Shown here one piece after another: positions 17,493 through 29,000 of a stretch of DNA of 64,000 bases. Position 1 is the stretch's first letter, and every line of letters starts with the position of its first letter. Below the pieces are notes generated by a model, which was given only the letters and a program-made list of their open reading frames with translations, did not search any database and was not told the DNA's origin. The stretch covers positions 104,090-168,089 of the forward strand of contig CAVXFM010000009.1 in assembly GCA_963760985.1 (NCBI GenBank), written 5' to 3'. A program made the position numbers and the translations under genes. The stretch is from JACRDG01 sp963760985. Its GTDB lineage: Bacteria > Desulfobacterota > Desulfomonilia > Desulfomonilales > Desulfomonilaceae.

Positions 17493-18843
17493 GGCTTCAT
17501 TGAGTGTGGTGGTGTTTGGCACGGCCTTGATTCTGCTGTGTTCGGGGATTTCCATCTGGTCCGGGCTGGTAGCCATTTTGCTGATCTACATCCTGATCTA
17601 TTCCCCTCACATGATGCAGACTCTGCCCCATATTCTCTACGGGAGCATGGATAGCTTTGCCATGCTTTCAATTCCGTTGTTCATCCTCATGAGTGCGCCT
17701 TTGGCTGTTTCCCAAGCGAGCAAAGACCTGTACGAAGCAATGCACCGGTGGGTGTGCAAACTGCCCGGAGGCTTGGGCGTGAGCACCATGCTGGCAGGAG
17801 GCGTATTCGCCGCGCTTTGCGGTTCCAGTCCTGCGACGGCAGCGGCCATTGGAGGAATCGGCATTCCGGAAATGCGTAAGCGGGGCTATTCGCCTGCCCT
17901 CGCCTGCGCAACGGTTGCCCACGCGGGAACCTTCGGCATTCTTATTCCCCCAAGTATCACCATGATCCTTTACGGCGTGGCAACAGAGACATCTATCGGA
18001 AAATGCTTCATCGCCGGTGTCATTCCCGGGTTGTTGTTGGTGCTATTGAGCTCCGTGTGGATCGTGATCTACTTCAGCCTTACCACATCCCGAAAAAGCG
18101 AAAACCCCGCGGTTGCCGTGGACAACCTTGACGGGTCTTCCGGAGAGCCGCAGGTAGTGAGAGACACCTACACGTTCAAGGAGAAGATGGAATCTCTGAT
18201 CAAGGTGTTGCCTCTTGTGCTCATCATCGTGGGGATTATGGCAGCCCTGTACGGCGGATGGGCAACGCCGAGCGAAGCCGCTGGCGTGGGAGCGGTCATC
18301 TCCCTGTTGGTGGTGATGGTGCTTTACAGGGTGTATCAAGTGGACGCCATCGCCAGGATGCTCACGCGATCCCTTAATGACAGCACCATGATTCTGATGA
18401 TCATGGCAGCAGCGTCTCTTTTCGGATTCGTGTGTTCGGACCTGTACGTAACCCAATCCCTGGCGCACCTTATCCTTGCCCTGCCCTTCGGCAAATGGGG
18501 AATCATGGTATTCGTCAACCTCCTGCTTCTCGTGCTTGGGTGTTTCATACCGCCAGCAGCGATCATTCTCATGGTTGCGCCGATGTTGCTTCCCGTGATC
18601 ACCAAGCTCGGGTTCGATGCGGTATGGTTCTCCGTGATGATGACCGTGAATCTCGAACTGGGGCTTCTCACCCCACCGGTGGGCCTGAATCTGTACGTGG
18701 TGCAGGGCATAGCGCCGGACGTGCCATTGTCCAAAGTGTTGTGGGCTTTGGCGCCTTTTCTCCTGATCGACGTGATTCTCTTGGTGCTTCTGTGCATATT
18801 TCCTGAGCTGGCCACGTGGTTGCCCAGCAAGATGATGGGGTGA
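17485..18843 (+). CDS. dctM: TRAP transporter large permease
   Basis: A 452-residue DctM protein with about 12 hydrophobic segments. The family motifs are present: the MDSFAMLSIPLFILMS segment, GGVFAALCGSSPATAAAIGGIGIPEMRKRGY, GILIPPSI and LELGLLTPPVGLNLYVVQGIA. It uses the ion gradient to import the ligand captured by DctP. A cytoplasmic loop near residues 195-230 is longer than usual (SRKSENPAVAVDN and following). The acyl-CoA synthetase gene starts 22 bases later, suggesting the imported acid is activated to its CoA ester. Confidence 0.93.
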   Translation: MSEASLSVVVFGTALILLCSGISIWSGLVAILLIYILIYSPHMMQTLPHILYGSMDSFAMLSIPLFILMSAPLAVSQASKDLYEAMHRWVCKLPGGLGVSTMLAGGVFAALCGSSPATAAAIGGIGIPEMRKRGYSPALACATVAHAGTFGILIPPSITMILYGVATETSIGKCFIAGVIPGLLLVLLSSVWIVIYFSLTTSRKSENPAVAVDNLDGSSGEPQVVRDTYTFKEKMESLIKVLPLVLIIVGIMAALYGGWATPSEAAGVGAVISLLVVMVLYRVYQVDAIARMLTRSLNDSTMILMIMAAASLFGFVCSDLYVTQSLAHLILALPFGKWGIMVFVNLLLLVLGCFIPPAAIILMVAPMLLPVITKLGFDAVWFSVMMTVNLELGLLTPPVGLNLYVVQGIAPDVPLSKVLWALAPFLLIDVILLVLLCIFPELATWLPSKMMG

Positions 18844-18865
18844 GTCTGCAAAGGAGGTTGGTTTC

Positions 18866-20536
18866 ATGAATCTAGCGCGGAGGCTCTCAACCATTGCCGC
18901 GGAACGTGCGGGAAAGACAGCGGTGAGGTTCGAGCATACTGCCTACACGTATGGCGACGTCGACGGAGAGATCGCCAGGTACGCGTCGATGCTGACCCGG
19001 CTGGGAGTCAACCCGGAAGATCGAGTGGCCATTCAGTTACCGAAATGCATGGAGTTTGTCTTCCTGGAACTGGCTGTGTTGTCGGTCGGGGGGATAGTGT
19101 TGCCCCTCAATTCGGACTACAAACGGGAGGAAGTCCTTTACTTCCTTGCAGATTCGGAGAGCCGTTTCTTCTTCACCGACACTGAGAGGTTCGCGCGGGT
19201 TCAGGGCGTGGCTCATGAGCTTCCTGAGCTGATCACCGTCATGGTGGGCGGCGAGGAACAGGAAGGGACCCTGTCCCTCGCCGCAGCACTGGCAAGCGCA
19301 GACCGCACATACACGCGCACGTACCCGACCGGGAATGACGACATCGCCATGATCATCTACACATCCGGCACTACCGGCAGGTCCAAGGGCGCCATGCTCA
19401 GCCATGACAACCTCATCGCGAACACGGTCGCGCTTCACGAGACATGGGAATGGTCCGACCGGGACGTGCTCCTCCACGCGCTTCCCCTGTTTCATGTGCA
19501 CGGGTTGTTTGTGGCGCTTCACGGTGGGCTCAACGCGGGAGCCACCCTTGTCATGCACGAAAAATTCGACCCCTCTCGCATTTGGGCGACGATCGACCGG
19601 GAAGAATGCACGATCCTGATGGGCGTACCTACCATGTACCAGAGGCTTGTAAAGCAGTGGGAGCTCATGGAACGTAAGCCGAGCCTCGCTTCTATGAGGC
19701 TCTTCATATCGGGGTCGGGTCCACTGTTGGAGTCCCAGTTCAATCGCTTTGAAAAGGAGACCGGATTCCGCATTCTCGAACGCTACGGCATGACCGAAGC
19801 GGGGATGATTGCGTCGAATCCCACAGACCCGGCACGGAGAATAGCCGGAAGTGTAGGGTTTCCGCTCCCTGGAGTTTCGATGAGAGCGGTAGGCCCGGAG
19901 GGTGCCGACATGCCTCCAGGTGAGGTGGGAGAGGTCTGGATCAAAGGAAACAGCGTATTTCAAGGCTATTGGAGGATGCCCGAAAAGACGGCAGAATCGT
20001 TTCAGGATGGCTGGTTCAAGACCGGAGACCTGGGCTATCTGGACCCTCAAGACGGACACAGACTGTTCTTGGTGGGGAGAGCAAAAGAACTTATCATCAC
20101 AGGTGGATACAACGTGTACCCCAAAGAGATCGAAGATGTACTGGAGAGCCACGGCTCCGTGACCGAGGCTGCCGTGGTGGGCCTGCCTGACGAGGATTTC
20201 GGCGAAAGGGTGACCGCGGTGGTTTCGCTCGGGTACAGGCGAGGCTGCATCAGCGGAAGCACTCGCGCTGTTTTGCAGAGAGCGTCTCGCAGGTACAAGT
20301 GTCCCAAGCAGTTTTTTGTGGTGGACGCATTACCGAGGAACGCAATGGGAAAAATTCAGAAGAACGTGCTGGTGCAGGAGTATCGGGAAAGCACAGGTAA
20401 CAAGGGGTTGTACACGGGCGCTGCTACCGCAGGAGACACTTTTCCCCGTCCTTCCCGGTCAAACGGGGCGTGTGGAATTCCCGAACCCCTGTTCCCTGTG
20501 AGCCTCGCCCGAGGCTCACAGAACCCACCGCAATGA
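18866..20536 (+). CDS. AMP-forming acyl-CoA synthetase with an internal out-of-frame patch
   Basis: Starts at ATG 18866 after AAAGGAGG. It has all core motifs: IIYTSGTTGRSKGAM, YGMTEAG, FKTGDLGYL and the catalytic lysine in MGKIQKN. Between about 20232 and 20290 the encoded residues do not fit the family, while the +1 frame gives TGEAASAEALALFCRERLA, the expected sequence. One extra base near 20228-20236 and one missing near 20287-20293 would restore it. After VLVQEYRE there is a tail of about 40 non-family residues crossing a perfect palindrome, so the natural stop may also be displaced. It probably activates the acid imported by the TRAP system. Confidence 0.88.
   Translation: MNLARRLSTIAAERAGKTAVRFEHTAYTYGDVDGEIARYASMLTRLGVNPEDRVAIQLPKCMEFVFLELAVLSVGGIVLPLNSDYKREEVLYFLADSESRFFFTDTERFARVQGVAHELPELITVMVGGEEQEGTLSLAAALASADRTYTRTYPTGNDDIAMIIYTSGTTGRSKGAMLSHDNLIANTVALHETWEWSDRDVLLHALPLFHVHGLFVALHGGLNAGATLVMHEKFDPSRIWATIDREECTILMGVPTMYQRLVKQWELMERKPSLASMRLFISGSGPLLESQFNRFEKETGFRILERYGMTEAGMIASNPTDPARRIAGSVGFPLPGVSMRAVGPEGADMPPGEVGEVWIKGNSVFQGYWRMPEKTAESFQDGWFKTGDLGYLDPQDGHRLFLVGRAKELIITGGYNVYPKEIEDVLESHGSVTEAAVVGLPDEDFGERVTAVVSLGYRRGCISGSTRAVLQRASRRYKCPKQFFVVDALPRNAMGKIQKNVLVQEYRESTGNKGLYTGAATAGDTFPRPSRSNGACGIPEPLFPVSLARGSQNPPQ
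20497..20520. repeat. perfect palindrome at the end of the acyl-CoA synthetase frame
   Basis: Eleven-base arms TGTGAGCCTCG / CGAGGCTCACA around CC. There is no T-run after it, so it is not a standard intrinsic terminator. It may be a 3' processing or stabilising hairpin. Confidence 0.5.
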
Positions 20537-20642
20537 GCGTGCTTCCGAAACCGCGTGGCGGTCGGCCACTCTCTCGGCTCTCGCAACCTCCTAACACCCA
20601 AAAATAAATCACAAGGACAACACTTTTGACCACCCGTATGAG

Positions 20643-21384
20643 ATGAAAGACATGACAGAAATAGATCATTCAATATGGAAGTCAGAGTCTGTGGTAGCGC
20701 ATTATCTTGACCGCAAGGATTCGCGTCCGTTCATTCAGGAACAGATCGAGGTGATGCTACGGCTCATTAAAGACCTTTGCCGCCCTGTTCACCGCTTCAT
20801 GGATCTTGGATGTGGTGACGGAATGCTTGCCGCGGTAATCTTGGAGAACTGTCCCGGTGCTACCGCGGTGCTTGCCGACCACTCTGCGCCAATGCTCGAT
20901 GCGGCTCACGAGAAACTTCGAAGCTTGGGCGAATCCGTACGATTCTGCACTGTTGATTATAGCGGACCGGAGTGGGTGCAAGGCGTGGCGCAGTATGCTC
21001 CTCTTGACCTGGTTGTGTCCGGCTTTTCCATTCACCACCAGCCAGATGTGCGAAAACGGGACATATACGCGGAAATCTTCGATATGCTGGCTCCGGCCGG
21101 CATGTTTATCAATTTGGAGCACGTGGCTTCGCCCACGGAACGCCTCGCGAAGCTGTGGGACCGTATCCGATTAGATTCCCTTTACAAGTTTGCGGTTCGC
21201 CGCGGGTCGAACAAGTCCCGGGCCTTGATTGAACAGGAATATTTTTCACGCCCGGAACGCCAAGCAAATCTTTTCAGTTCGGTACAGGACCCAGTGTGAA
21301 TGGTTACGGGAAATCGGCTACATTGATGTGGATTGTTTTTTCAAGTATTTTGAACTGGCAAGTTTCGGAGGCTGCAAACCATAG
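20643..21384 (+). CDS. class I SAM-dependent methyltransferase, frameshifted near C-terminus
   Basis: The frame from 20643 (or Met at 20652) encodes a methyltransferase with motif I FMDLGCGDGMLAA, an acidic ADHSAPML and a DLVVSGFSIHH motif, up to SSVQD. The printed frame stops at 21299. Dropping one C of CCC at about 21290-21292 continues as QCEWLREIGYIDVDCFFKYF and ends at 21384 with FGGCKP, which is typical for the end of this family. Restored length is about 246 residues. The substrate is unknown. Confidence 0.8.
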
Positions 21385-21586
21385 ACCAAATCCGGGGACA
21401 CCATTCACTCATCAGTCCGGTATCCGCCGCGTCACTGTTCACACAAGGGAACATCAATGTCCGGAATAGATTCCTTGGCATGAGGGCGAGCGTGCAGACT
21501 CGACAAGGCCGGTTCCGCACGGGACGTGTCGCGTAAGCTCGTCGGCTCCTGGACTGGCTTCAATGACATCGTAGGAGACTCACGCA

Positions 21587-22249
21587 ATGGAAAAGCACCG
21601 GGTACAGCTCATCCACAGGTACCGCGCCATCTCGGCATTGGCAGGCTGGGCCGGATTGGGTCTGCTTTTCTCTGCCATGACTGCGGGCAAGAACGGTGCA
21701 GAACTGGTCACAACCGTGATTCGCTATTTCAGCTATTTCACTATACTCAGCAACCTCCTTGTGGCACTGATTTTTTCTTGTTCTTGGCTGTGTCGGCAGT
21801 CCGGCCTGGGCAGGTTACTCTTTCGACCGACGGTACGGGCAGGCGCTGCAATCTATATCACGGTCACTGGCCTGGTCTTCGTTCTCATCCTGAACGAGGT
21901 GAAGGATCGTACCGGAGTAGGACTGGCAGGCACAATATTGTTGCACTACGTGGTGCCGGTTCTGGTACGTTTCGATTGGGGGATCTTTGTGCCAAAGGGA
22001 GAACTTCAGTACAGGAACGTGTTATCGTGGTTGATCTTTCCCCTCGTGTATGCGGTATACACTCTGGTTCACGGCGGAATGTCGGGATTCTATCCTTATC
22101 CCTTTGTCAATGTGCTGAAGCTTGGTTATGCTCACGTTCTGCTGAACTGCTTCTTCTTGGTGGTTACGTTTGTCATACTGGGCTTGCTTGTGGTTGCGGT
22201 GGACCGAAGGCTCAGCACCATCAAGTCAGGCCTGAGATTGCCATGTTGA
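21587..22249 (+). CDS. Pr6Pr-family (FAR-17a/AIG1-like) membrane protein
   Basis: A 220-residue protein with six hydrophobic segments. ATG 21587 follows GTAGGAG. Family landmarks are the FSYFTILSNL segment in the second helix, LNEVKDRTG, LLHYVVPVL, and GFYPYPFVNV followed by a small-residue helix. These integral membrane proteins are of unknown function in bacteria; eukaryotic relatives include fatty-acid-ester hydrolases. It stands alone, facing the RND genes. Confidence 0.85.
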   Translation: MEKHRVQLIHRYRAISALAGWAGLGLLFSAMTAGKNGAELVTTVIRYFSYFTILSNLLVALIFSCSWLCRQSGLGRLLFRPTVRAGAAIYITVTGLVFVLILNEVKDRTGVGLAGTILLHYVVPVLVRFDWGIFVPKGELQYRNVLSWLIFPLVYAVYTLVHGGMSGFYPYPFVNVLKLGYAHVLLNCFFLVVTFVILGLLVVAVDRRLSTIKSGLRLPC

Positions 22250-22325
22250 CGGGGGCTTCGGACAAGCCCAGCCGCGGGACTGTGCCTCACGCTGCACATG
22301 TTCTCGTCGTTCGTGTGATCATCGC

Positions 22326-23455
22326 TCAATGCCGGGCAGCACGGGCCGGTCGAACTCGTTGTCCCTGGAGCACGCTCTCCCCGAGATCCAGTATGATTTC
22401 CTCTCCCACGGTAAGGCCCGAGCTGACGCCTGCGCTGTCTTGCCGTCATTTTCGTACACGGTGACCTCGCGGAAGTTCACTCGGTTATCACGCGTCAGTG
22501 TTGCCACAAATGACTTCTCCCCCCTCAACACGAGTGCTGCTGCGGGAATCTGTGGATACGGCATGGTGCGGATTTTCAAAACAACCTGAACGAAACTCCC
22601 TGGAAGGAGTTTTTCCTCACGATTGTGCACATCGATTTCCACGAGCAGCGTGCGTGTCTTGATATCAAGACTACCGCTGGTACGGCTCACGGAACCGACC
22701 AGTTTGATGTCCCCGCGAGCCGAGTCCGCGACGTCCGCGGGATCCCCTACGCGGACAAAGCCCGCAGCCTTTTGGTCCACATACACATACACCCTCAAAC
22801 GGTCGATCTGAGACAAAGTCAAGACTGGCTGAGCGGTGGTCTGCCCTGTGTTGGCGGCCTGTATGAGCGCTCCAGGATCTACATGCACCGCGTGGTTACT
22901 GTACCCGCAAACGGAGCGCGCATGAGTTCATAGCTCTTTTGCGCCAGCAATGAGGCCGCGGTCTCTTCCGCGGTTTTCGCCACGGCTTCCGACTGCTCCG
23001 CTGTCTGCGGAGAAACAGAGCCGCTTTTGAGCAGGTCATTGTTGCGCTCAGCGATAAGTCTCTTGCTGGTTGCGTCAGCCACGGCCGCATCGGTACTGTC
23101 GGTCAAGCTCAGGTGACTGGATAACCGCGACAACCTGATCTAAAACCACTTTATCGCCTTTGTCTACGTTAAGGACGCTCAAGTACCCGCTCACTTTGGA
23201 ATAAAGGGTGGCTTCCGCGTAAGCACGTGCCTCGCCCAGGAACGAAACAGATTGCATGGCCGACGAGCGAGTCGCTGAAACCACCGTGACCCATGGGCCG
23301 GCCTCAATGCTGGCAGTCCGTTTCTGAACCTCTTTGCGGACGAACTCCTTTTGTTTGTACAGGAGGGTGGCCAGAAGCAGCAGTGCGACGGTGGCAATAA
23401 AGACGCCGGCGACGTGGAAGGTCACCTTGGTTCTTCTTGAGGCTCGATCATTCAT
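22326..23455 (-). CDS. RND efflux periplasmic adaptor (membrane fusion protein), three frameshifts
   Basis: The reconstructed product runs from ATG 23455 (overlapping the permease stop by 8 bases) to 22326, about 375 residues. Piece one has a transmembrane anchor and the lipoyl half-motif ATLYSKVSGYLSVLNVDKGD. Piece two is the coiled-coil hairpin (ADATSKRLIAERNNDLLKSG) and returning lipoyl half (LMRAPFAGTV). Piece three has the beta-barrel and membrane-proximal domains (VYVYVDQKAAGFVRVGDPAD, KTRTLLVEIDV). The last piece reads VSSGLTVGEEIILDL. Frame switches lie near 23083-23095, 22885-22895 and 22435-22445. It bridges the permease to an outer-membrane channel, which is not encoded nearby. Confidence 0.82.
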
Positions 23456-26400
23456 GGGCCGACTTCCCGTTTGACGCTTCGCTCCTCTCAAGAAATCGTT
23501 TGTCGAGAAGATGCTTCTTGGGAAGCTCTTTGCGTAAGAGCGTATAAATAAGCGGCACGATGAAGAGTGTGGCAACCGTGGCCACAATCAGGCCTCCGAT
23601 CACCGCGCGACCCAGCGGAGCATTCTGTTCCCCGCCCTCCCCCATTGCCAAGGCCATGGGAAGCATGCCGACAATCATCGCGAGAGCTGTCATCAGCACC
23701 GGCCGCAGCCGGGTCCGCGTTGCCTCCAAAATGGCATCGTACGCGGACACTCCGCGCTCCGCGCGGATGTCGTTTGCAAAGCTGACCAGAAGAATTGAGT
23801 TGGATTGCGCTATCCCGACCGCCATGATTGAACCCATCAAGGATTCCACGTTGATGGTGGTTCCTGTGAGCGCCAGCATCCACAAGATTCCTACCAAGGC
23901 GCCCGGGACTGCCATCATGATGATGAAGGGATCGAGCCATGATTGGAAAAGCACCACCATCAGGAAATACACCAACACGATGGCAAGAATCAGCCCCATG
24001 CCGAGGCTACGAAACGATTGGTACATCACCTCGTTCAGGCCGCGCAACGTGATGAATGTTGCGGCAGGGAGCTTGCCGAGGTCGGCTATCTTCTTTTCAA
24101 TGTCTCTCGCCACTGACCCGAGGTCGCGGCCTTCCACGGAAGCCCCCACGTTCAGCACACGCTGAACCGTATAATGATTGATGTTTTCCACGGACGCCTT
24201 GGGGTAAACGTTCGCTACAGTGGCCAGCGTTTGGGCAAAGAGCCGCGGAGTGTCCGTGGGCAAAGGCAAGTGGGACGGTTGCAGAAGTGACTCAGCCGAC
24301 GGCGAGGTAAGAGGTATCGACAGAAGGCTGTCCACTGAATTCACCTTCTGAAATGGGATCCGGACGGCCACCGTGTAATTGACGTTGTTGACAGGATTGA
24401 GAAAGAATGACGGGGCAGTGAGACTGCTCGAGGACAACGCAATCAGCATGCTATTGGCCACATTTTGCTGGGACATGCCGAGGTTTGCGGCCTTCACTCG
24501 ATCCACATCGACTTGCAGCGCGGGGTAGTCAAGCACCTGAGCGATGTGCACGTCCTCAAGGCCCGGTATCTGCTTCATTCCGTCCCTCATTCGCCGCGCG
24601 AATCCGTAAGACCTTGCAAAGTCGGTGCCTTCGATCTGGACGTCAATCGTGGAAGTAAGACCGAAATTGAGGACCCTGGTGACAATGTCCGCAGGTTGGA
24701 AATAAAAGCTTGAGCCAGGAAATTGTTGCGGCAGAACCTCCCGAAGCTTCTTTCTGTACATGGCCGTCGGACGATGGCCTTGCTTGAGCGCAATGAGAAT
24801 GTCCGCGTCCATCCCTGCCACATTATCTGTTTGTACAAATGCCAGATTGTAAAAAACCGGGACTCCTATCATGTCATTGATCGTGTCGAGTTCGTCTGGG
24901 GGCACGACGTCGCGTATGCTCTTTTCCACTTTGTCCACGATCCTTTCCGTGTCCTCGATGCGTGTCCCGGCAGGAGCGCGAAAATGAAGTTTCATGAGCC
25001 CTGCATCGACCTCCGGAAAGAAATCCATTCCCACCACGAAAATCAGCCCCGCACTGATGGCAAATACCAGCAACCCCACGACGAGGGTGAACGTGCGGTA
25101 TGCTATGGCGTTCCTCAGCATACGCGTATATGCGTCCCGAAAACGCTCAAACGCTGCATCTCGACGTCTGTTCAGGCGGTCCGCGAGTCCGGCGATGCGT
25201 CCTGGCGGCTTATGGCCAAGCGTATCATCTCCCTTCTCGTGGCGCTCTCCCTCCATCAACATGTCGGACAAGGTGGGCACCAGAGTCCGAGAAAGGAGGT
25301 ACGACGCGAGCATCGCGGCCACCACGGAAAAGGCCAGCGGCGTAAACAGATATTTCGCGGGGCCGTACAGGAGGACCACGGGAAAGAACACCACGCAAAT
25401 TGCAAGTGTCGCTACGATTGCAGGCACAGCTACCTGCTGCGCAGAGTCCAGGATCGCCACCAACAGGGGCTTGCCCAACGCCCGATTTCGGTGGATATTC
25501 TCCACCTCGACCGTCGCATCATCCACGAGCATGCCGATGGCCAGCGCCAATCCTCCCAGAGTCATGATATTGACGCTGTATCCTACCAGGTTCAGTCCGA
25601 TGATCGCAGTGAAGATGGCGAGAGGTATCGATGTGGATACCACGATCATGCTGCGCCAGCTTCCCAAAAAAATGAGTATCATAAGCGACACCAGGACAGC
25701 ACCCAGGATGGCTTCACGGGCCACCGCCTTGACCGCGGCCCGCACGAAAACGGATTGATCGAAGTTGATTTTGAGGTCCAATCCCTTGGGTGCCACCTGC
25801 TTTATGAGGGGTATGGCTTCGCGAGTGGCCTCCACCACCGCGAGAGTCGAGGCGTCCGCGTGTTTGAGGATAGCGAGGTACGTGGCTCGCCTTCCGTTTA
25901 CTCTCACAATGTTCGTTTGCTCCGCGTAACTCTCCGAAACCTGAGCCACATCTCCGAGATACACAGGAGCAGTTCCCACCACTTTGATCGGAATCGTCCT
26001 AAACTCGTGGACTGCACGGGGGCTTGAGTTTGTCAGCACATTGTATTCTCTCGTACCCATCCGCGCGGTGCCCGCAGGAATGATTACGTTCGAACTTTGA
26101 AGCGTGGCCACCACGTCCGCGGGTGAAAGCCCCCGGGCTGACAAGGCCTCGGGATCAATGTCCACCGTGATCTGACGGTTCTTTCCCCCGAACGGAGCGG
26201 GGGTGGAGAGCCCAGGTATGGTAAAGAGCCTGACGCGTATGAAATTCAAGCCATAATCGAAGAGCTCTTCTTCAGGAAGCGTCTTACTGGAAACGGTGAG
26301 CTGTGCGACAGGTACGTTGGACGCGTTGAATTGGACGATAACGGGGGCTTGCATGCCCGGGGGTGCAATGCGGAGCAACGTGCTCGAAACCGAGGAAATC

Positions 26401-26722
26401 TGGGAAATTGCTGCGCCGATCTCCGTTCCCGGATGAAAATACACTTTGAGCATGCCCAGGCCGGGAATGGATTGCGATTCTATGCGTTGGATGCCGTTCA
26501 CGGTCGTGGATACGCCCGCTCAGCGATGAGCACAACCCGCCGTTCCATGTCTTCCGGCGCCAATCCCGGGTAATTCCACACGACTATTACCACAGGGATA
26601 TTAATCACGGGAAAAATGTCGACGATCATCCGAGACAGAGACAGGATCCCCATCACAAGTATCAACAGTGACATCACCGCAACAGTGTATGGGCGTCGTA
26701 GAGCGAGACGAACAATCCACAT
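23448..26722 (-). CDS. RND-family efflux permease (AcrB/HAE-like), one frameshift
   Basis: About 1090 residues. The N-terminus from ATG 26722 reads VRLALRRPYTVAVMSLLILVM and PVVIVVWNYPGLAPEDMERR. A missing base at about 26516-26522 shifts the rest, which resumes VNGIQRIESQSIPG. Two porter-domain repeats and two sets of transmembrane helices follow, with LALAIGMLVDDATVEVENIH in helix 4 (the DD pair is the likely proton relay) and a second set with MGSIMAVGIAQSNSILLV. It is a proton-driven tripartite exporter subunit. It precedes its adaptor gene, an order reversed relative to acrAB. Confidence 0.88.
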
Positions 26723-26988
26723 TTTTGTCCCCGTAAGGCATGCGACCGCACAAACCGTGCTCTTGGCTGTTTTGTGTGGGGCCTGCCGGAGAATTCTCCC
26801 CCATCCCCCTGGGATCTCATTCGGTTTCAGGCCGATGGATGAGCAGCGCTTCAGGGAGAGCAGGCACATACGGCTGCTGTCTCACGCAGAACAGCCATTG
26901 TCATCGATGATGTTCCTCGCCACACTCACAAGAGAGAATATGGGTAATTCCCAAACGTGGTCAAGTTAGGTTCAAGCTTTGGCCACGA

Positions 26989-27891
26989 TTACTGCACAGG
27001 CTCCTGCATCTGGTCGAACGCGGCTCGCACGGCCTCGGCAAGCTTTTCAGCGGGCCCGGTTCCCCAATAGTGGAGAAAAAACATGCGCGGCTGTTCATCG
27101 AGCAGGTGATTGTGCACCGCGGCAACCTCAATTCCTCCGTTCCGGAGGGCACGGATAACTCGATTCACTTCCGGTGCGGTCATTGCCATGTCACCTGCTA
27201 CGTGCGCACGCTCGTTGGCACCTATAAATCCTGCCCAGGATTTCATTCCCAAGCTGGAAGTAAGCTCCATTCCATGGCTTATCACACCGGGCCGCGCCAC
27301 GGTAATCTTGAATACTCTTCCTGCACTGGTTCCTGAATATCCGAGTATGTCTTGTATGCGTCTCGTGCCCAAAGACACGGGCGCCTCGGGTGACTCGGGG
27401 CTTAATTGTTTCGGCGTGGCCGTCTTGCCCAGTGCGTTTTTCAGGCCACGTGCAAGCTCCGCTCCTTTGCCCATCCCCTCGAAGTGTATAAACATGACGC
27501 GGGGATGTTCCCCCATGAAATGATTCTGAACCGCAGCTATGTCAATCTGGGCCTCCTCCAATAACGAGATGACCGGATTCACTTCTTTTTCCAACAACAC
27601 CAGATCGCCCACCACCAGTGTTTGGTCCCCCATATTTTTCCATGCAGTCCATGACACGAGCCCCATGGCAGTGGGCAAAAGAACGCCATCAAGAGTGACC
27701 GAGAGGTCTGTTCGCGGAAACCGCACGACAAGTGCGCCCTCCTCCACCTGTCCTTTTGCTCCCAGAGCTTTCTCAACCTGATCGAAATCGTCTCCATGGG
27801 CTGTCGTGATGGAGGCGAGCCAAATCATTACCAAAGCAACGATTGAACAGAAGAGGGAACGCAAGGAAATATGTAATGATGGACTTGTCAT
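26989..27891 (-). CDS. DUF1259 (LppY/LpqO-like) exported protein
   Basis: A 300-residue protein with an N-terminal hydrophobic signal (LFCSIVALVMIWLASI, ending near AHG). Two copies of a conserved module follow, each with a His-rich core: AVQNHFMGEHPRVMFIHFEG near residue 140 and AVHNHLLDEQPRMFFLHYWG near residue 255. This duplicated NH-H pattern identifies the DUF1259/LppY-LpqO family, whose role is unknown; the histidines suggest metal binding. It lies 267 bases upstream of the RND genes on the same strand. Confidence 0.85.
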   Translation of the reverse strand: MTSPSLHISLRSLFCSIVALVMIWLASITTAHGDDFDQVEKALGAKGQVEEGALVVRFPRTDLSVTLDGVLLPTAMGLVSWTAWKNMGDQTLVVGDLVLLEKEVNPVISLLEEAQIDIAAVQNHFMGEHPRVMFIHFEGMGKGAELARGLKNALGKTATPKQLSPESPEAPVSLGTRRIQDILGYSGTSAGRVFKITVARPGVISHGMELTSSLGMKSWAGFIGANERAHVAGDMAMTAPEVNRVIRALRNGGIEVAAVHNHLLDEQPRMFFLHYWGTGPAEKLAEAVRAAFDQMQEPVQ

Positions 27892-29000
27892 AACCGAGCC
27901 CCTCTATGGAGCGATTAAAGTATTGGGAATTACGATAAGCGGGCTTTCCCATAGCATCACTCATCCCCACATAGTGATCGTAGACTAGGCACCCGACATT
28001 GCGAAAAGCCAATATCTGTCTTCAATACACAACGCCCTTGCCACGCCTCAGCATATCTCATCGTTCTCAGCCCTGTCAATGTCAATCCGGAGCTCAGAAA
28101 CCACTGTCTCCTTTACCCGGGGTACCGTCATGTGATTCCGACGGAGGAGATGAACAACCCGACAGCGGTCATAGGGATTTCCGATACGGAGTCGTGTGAA
28201 CGAGTGACCGCGTGTATCGTGCCCGGACCGGGACAGACGTGAGACTGGAAGGGACTTGAGGTCCTCCTTCGCGCAATCCTGGCCCCTTGCAAAATTCCCA
28301 AAGAAATCATCATGCGTGAAGCGATCCCAAAGGCAGCGACCGGAAAGATCGTGAAATAGGTGCCCAGGAAGCAATTTCAGGGTCGATACGCGGGTAATCG
28401 TGGTTCCCCCGTTCGGGAGATGAAAAGCGATGATAAATACTTGACTGGAGAGTTCGGGGCAGGCTACGCTAAGGACAACGGAACCGACGATCAGCGGCAT
28501 GCGATCCTACAGCTGTACCCTTTCCGGTTGCACCGAAGCCTCGTCGGGGACCTCGGAGGTCCCATTCTGAGAGAAAGGCACGCCACAGGTCTTTGACAAA
28601 GTCCCGCTCACACCATTCTCTCCAGCCGCGGCCACAGGTTGAAAGATGCGGAGACCGGTCGGAAAGGTCGTTCCACTTGGCGCCTTTCCTGAATGTCTCC
28701 GGGATTCCCTCCAAGGCCGACGGAACATCGGCCCGGACCTACCGCCTTCTTGCCCAATCGGCCTCTCTGGTACAAGTCGTTCGATCTCCTGTCATTGACC
28801 ATCAGTCCAAGAGAAATTACGCCCGCTCACCGGCCTCACCTCCGTCGAGGTACGTATTCACATTCTTATGAACATATAAGGAGTTTCATCATTTACGATT
28901 ACGAGTGGTTATTGCTCATCCCCGGTATTCCTACGGCCACTTATACCTGGGGAATAGTTGATCTCGATTCAATTGTCATACAACCATAGGGAGGCATCTC
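27892..29000. other. 1.1 kb without a recognisable gene
   Basis: Several short frames exist on both strands, but none has a good ribosome site, homologous motif or coding-like composition. The last 20 bases hold the AGGGAGG ribosome site of the next gene. I see no clear repeats or hairpins. Confidence 0.45.

Noticed and set aside
18043..18894. 283-residue minus-strand frame opposite dctM
   Set aside because: His/Gln-rich shadow of a hydrophobic coding sequence.
20497..20520. Intrinsic terminator after the acyl-CoA synthetase
   Set aside because: The palindrome is perfect but no T-run follows on either strand.
24723..26027. 434-residue plus-strand frame opposite the RND permease
   Set aside because: Very His/Arg-rich composition typical of an antisense shadow of a membrane protein gene.
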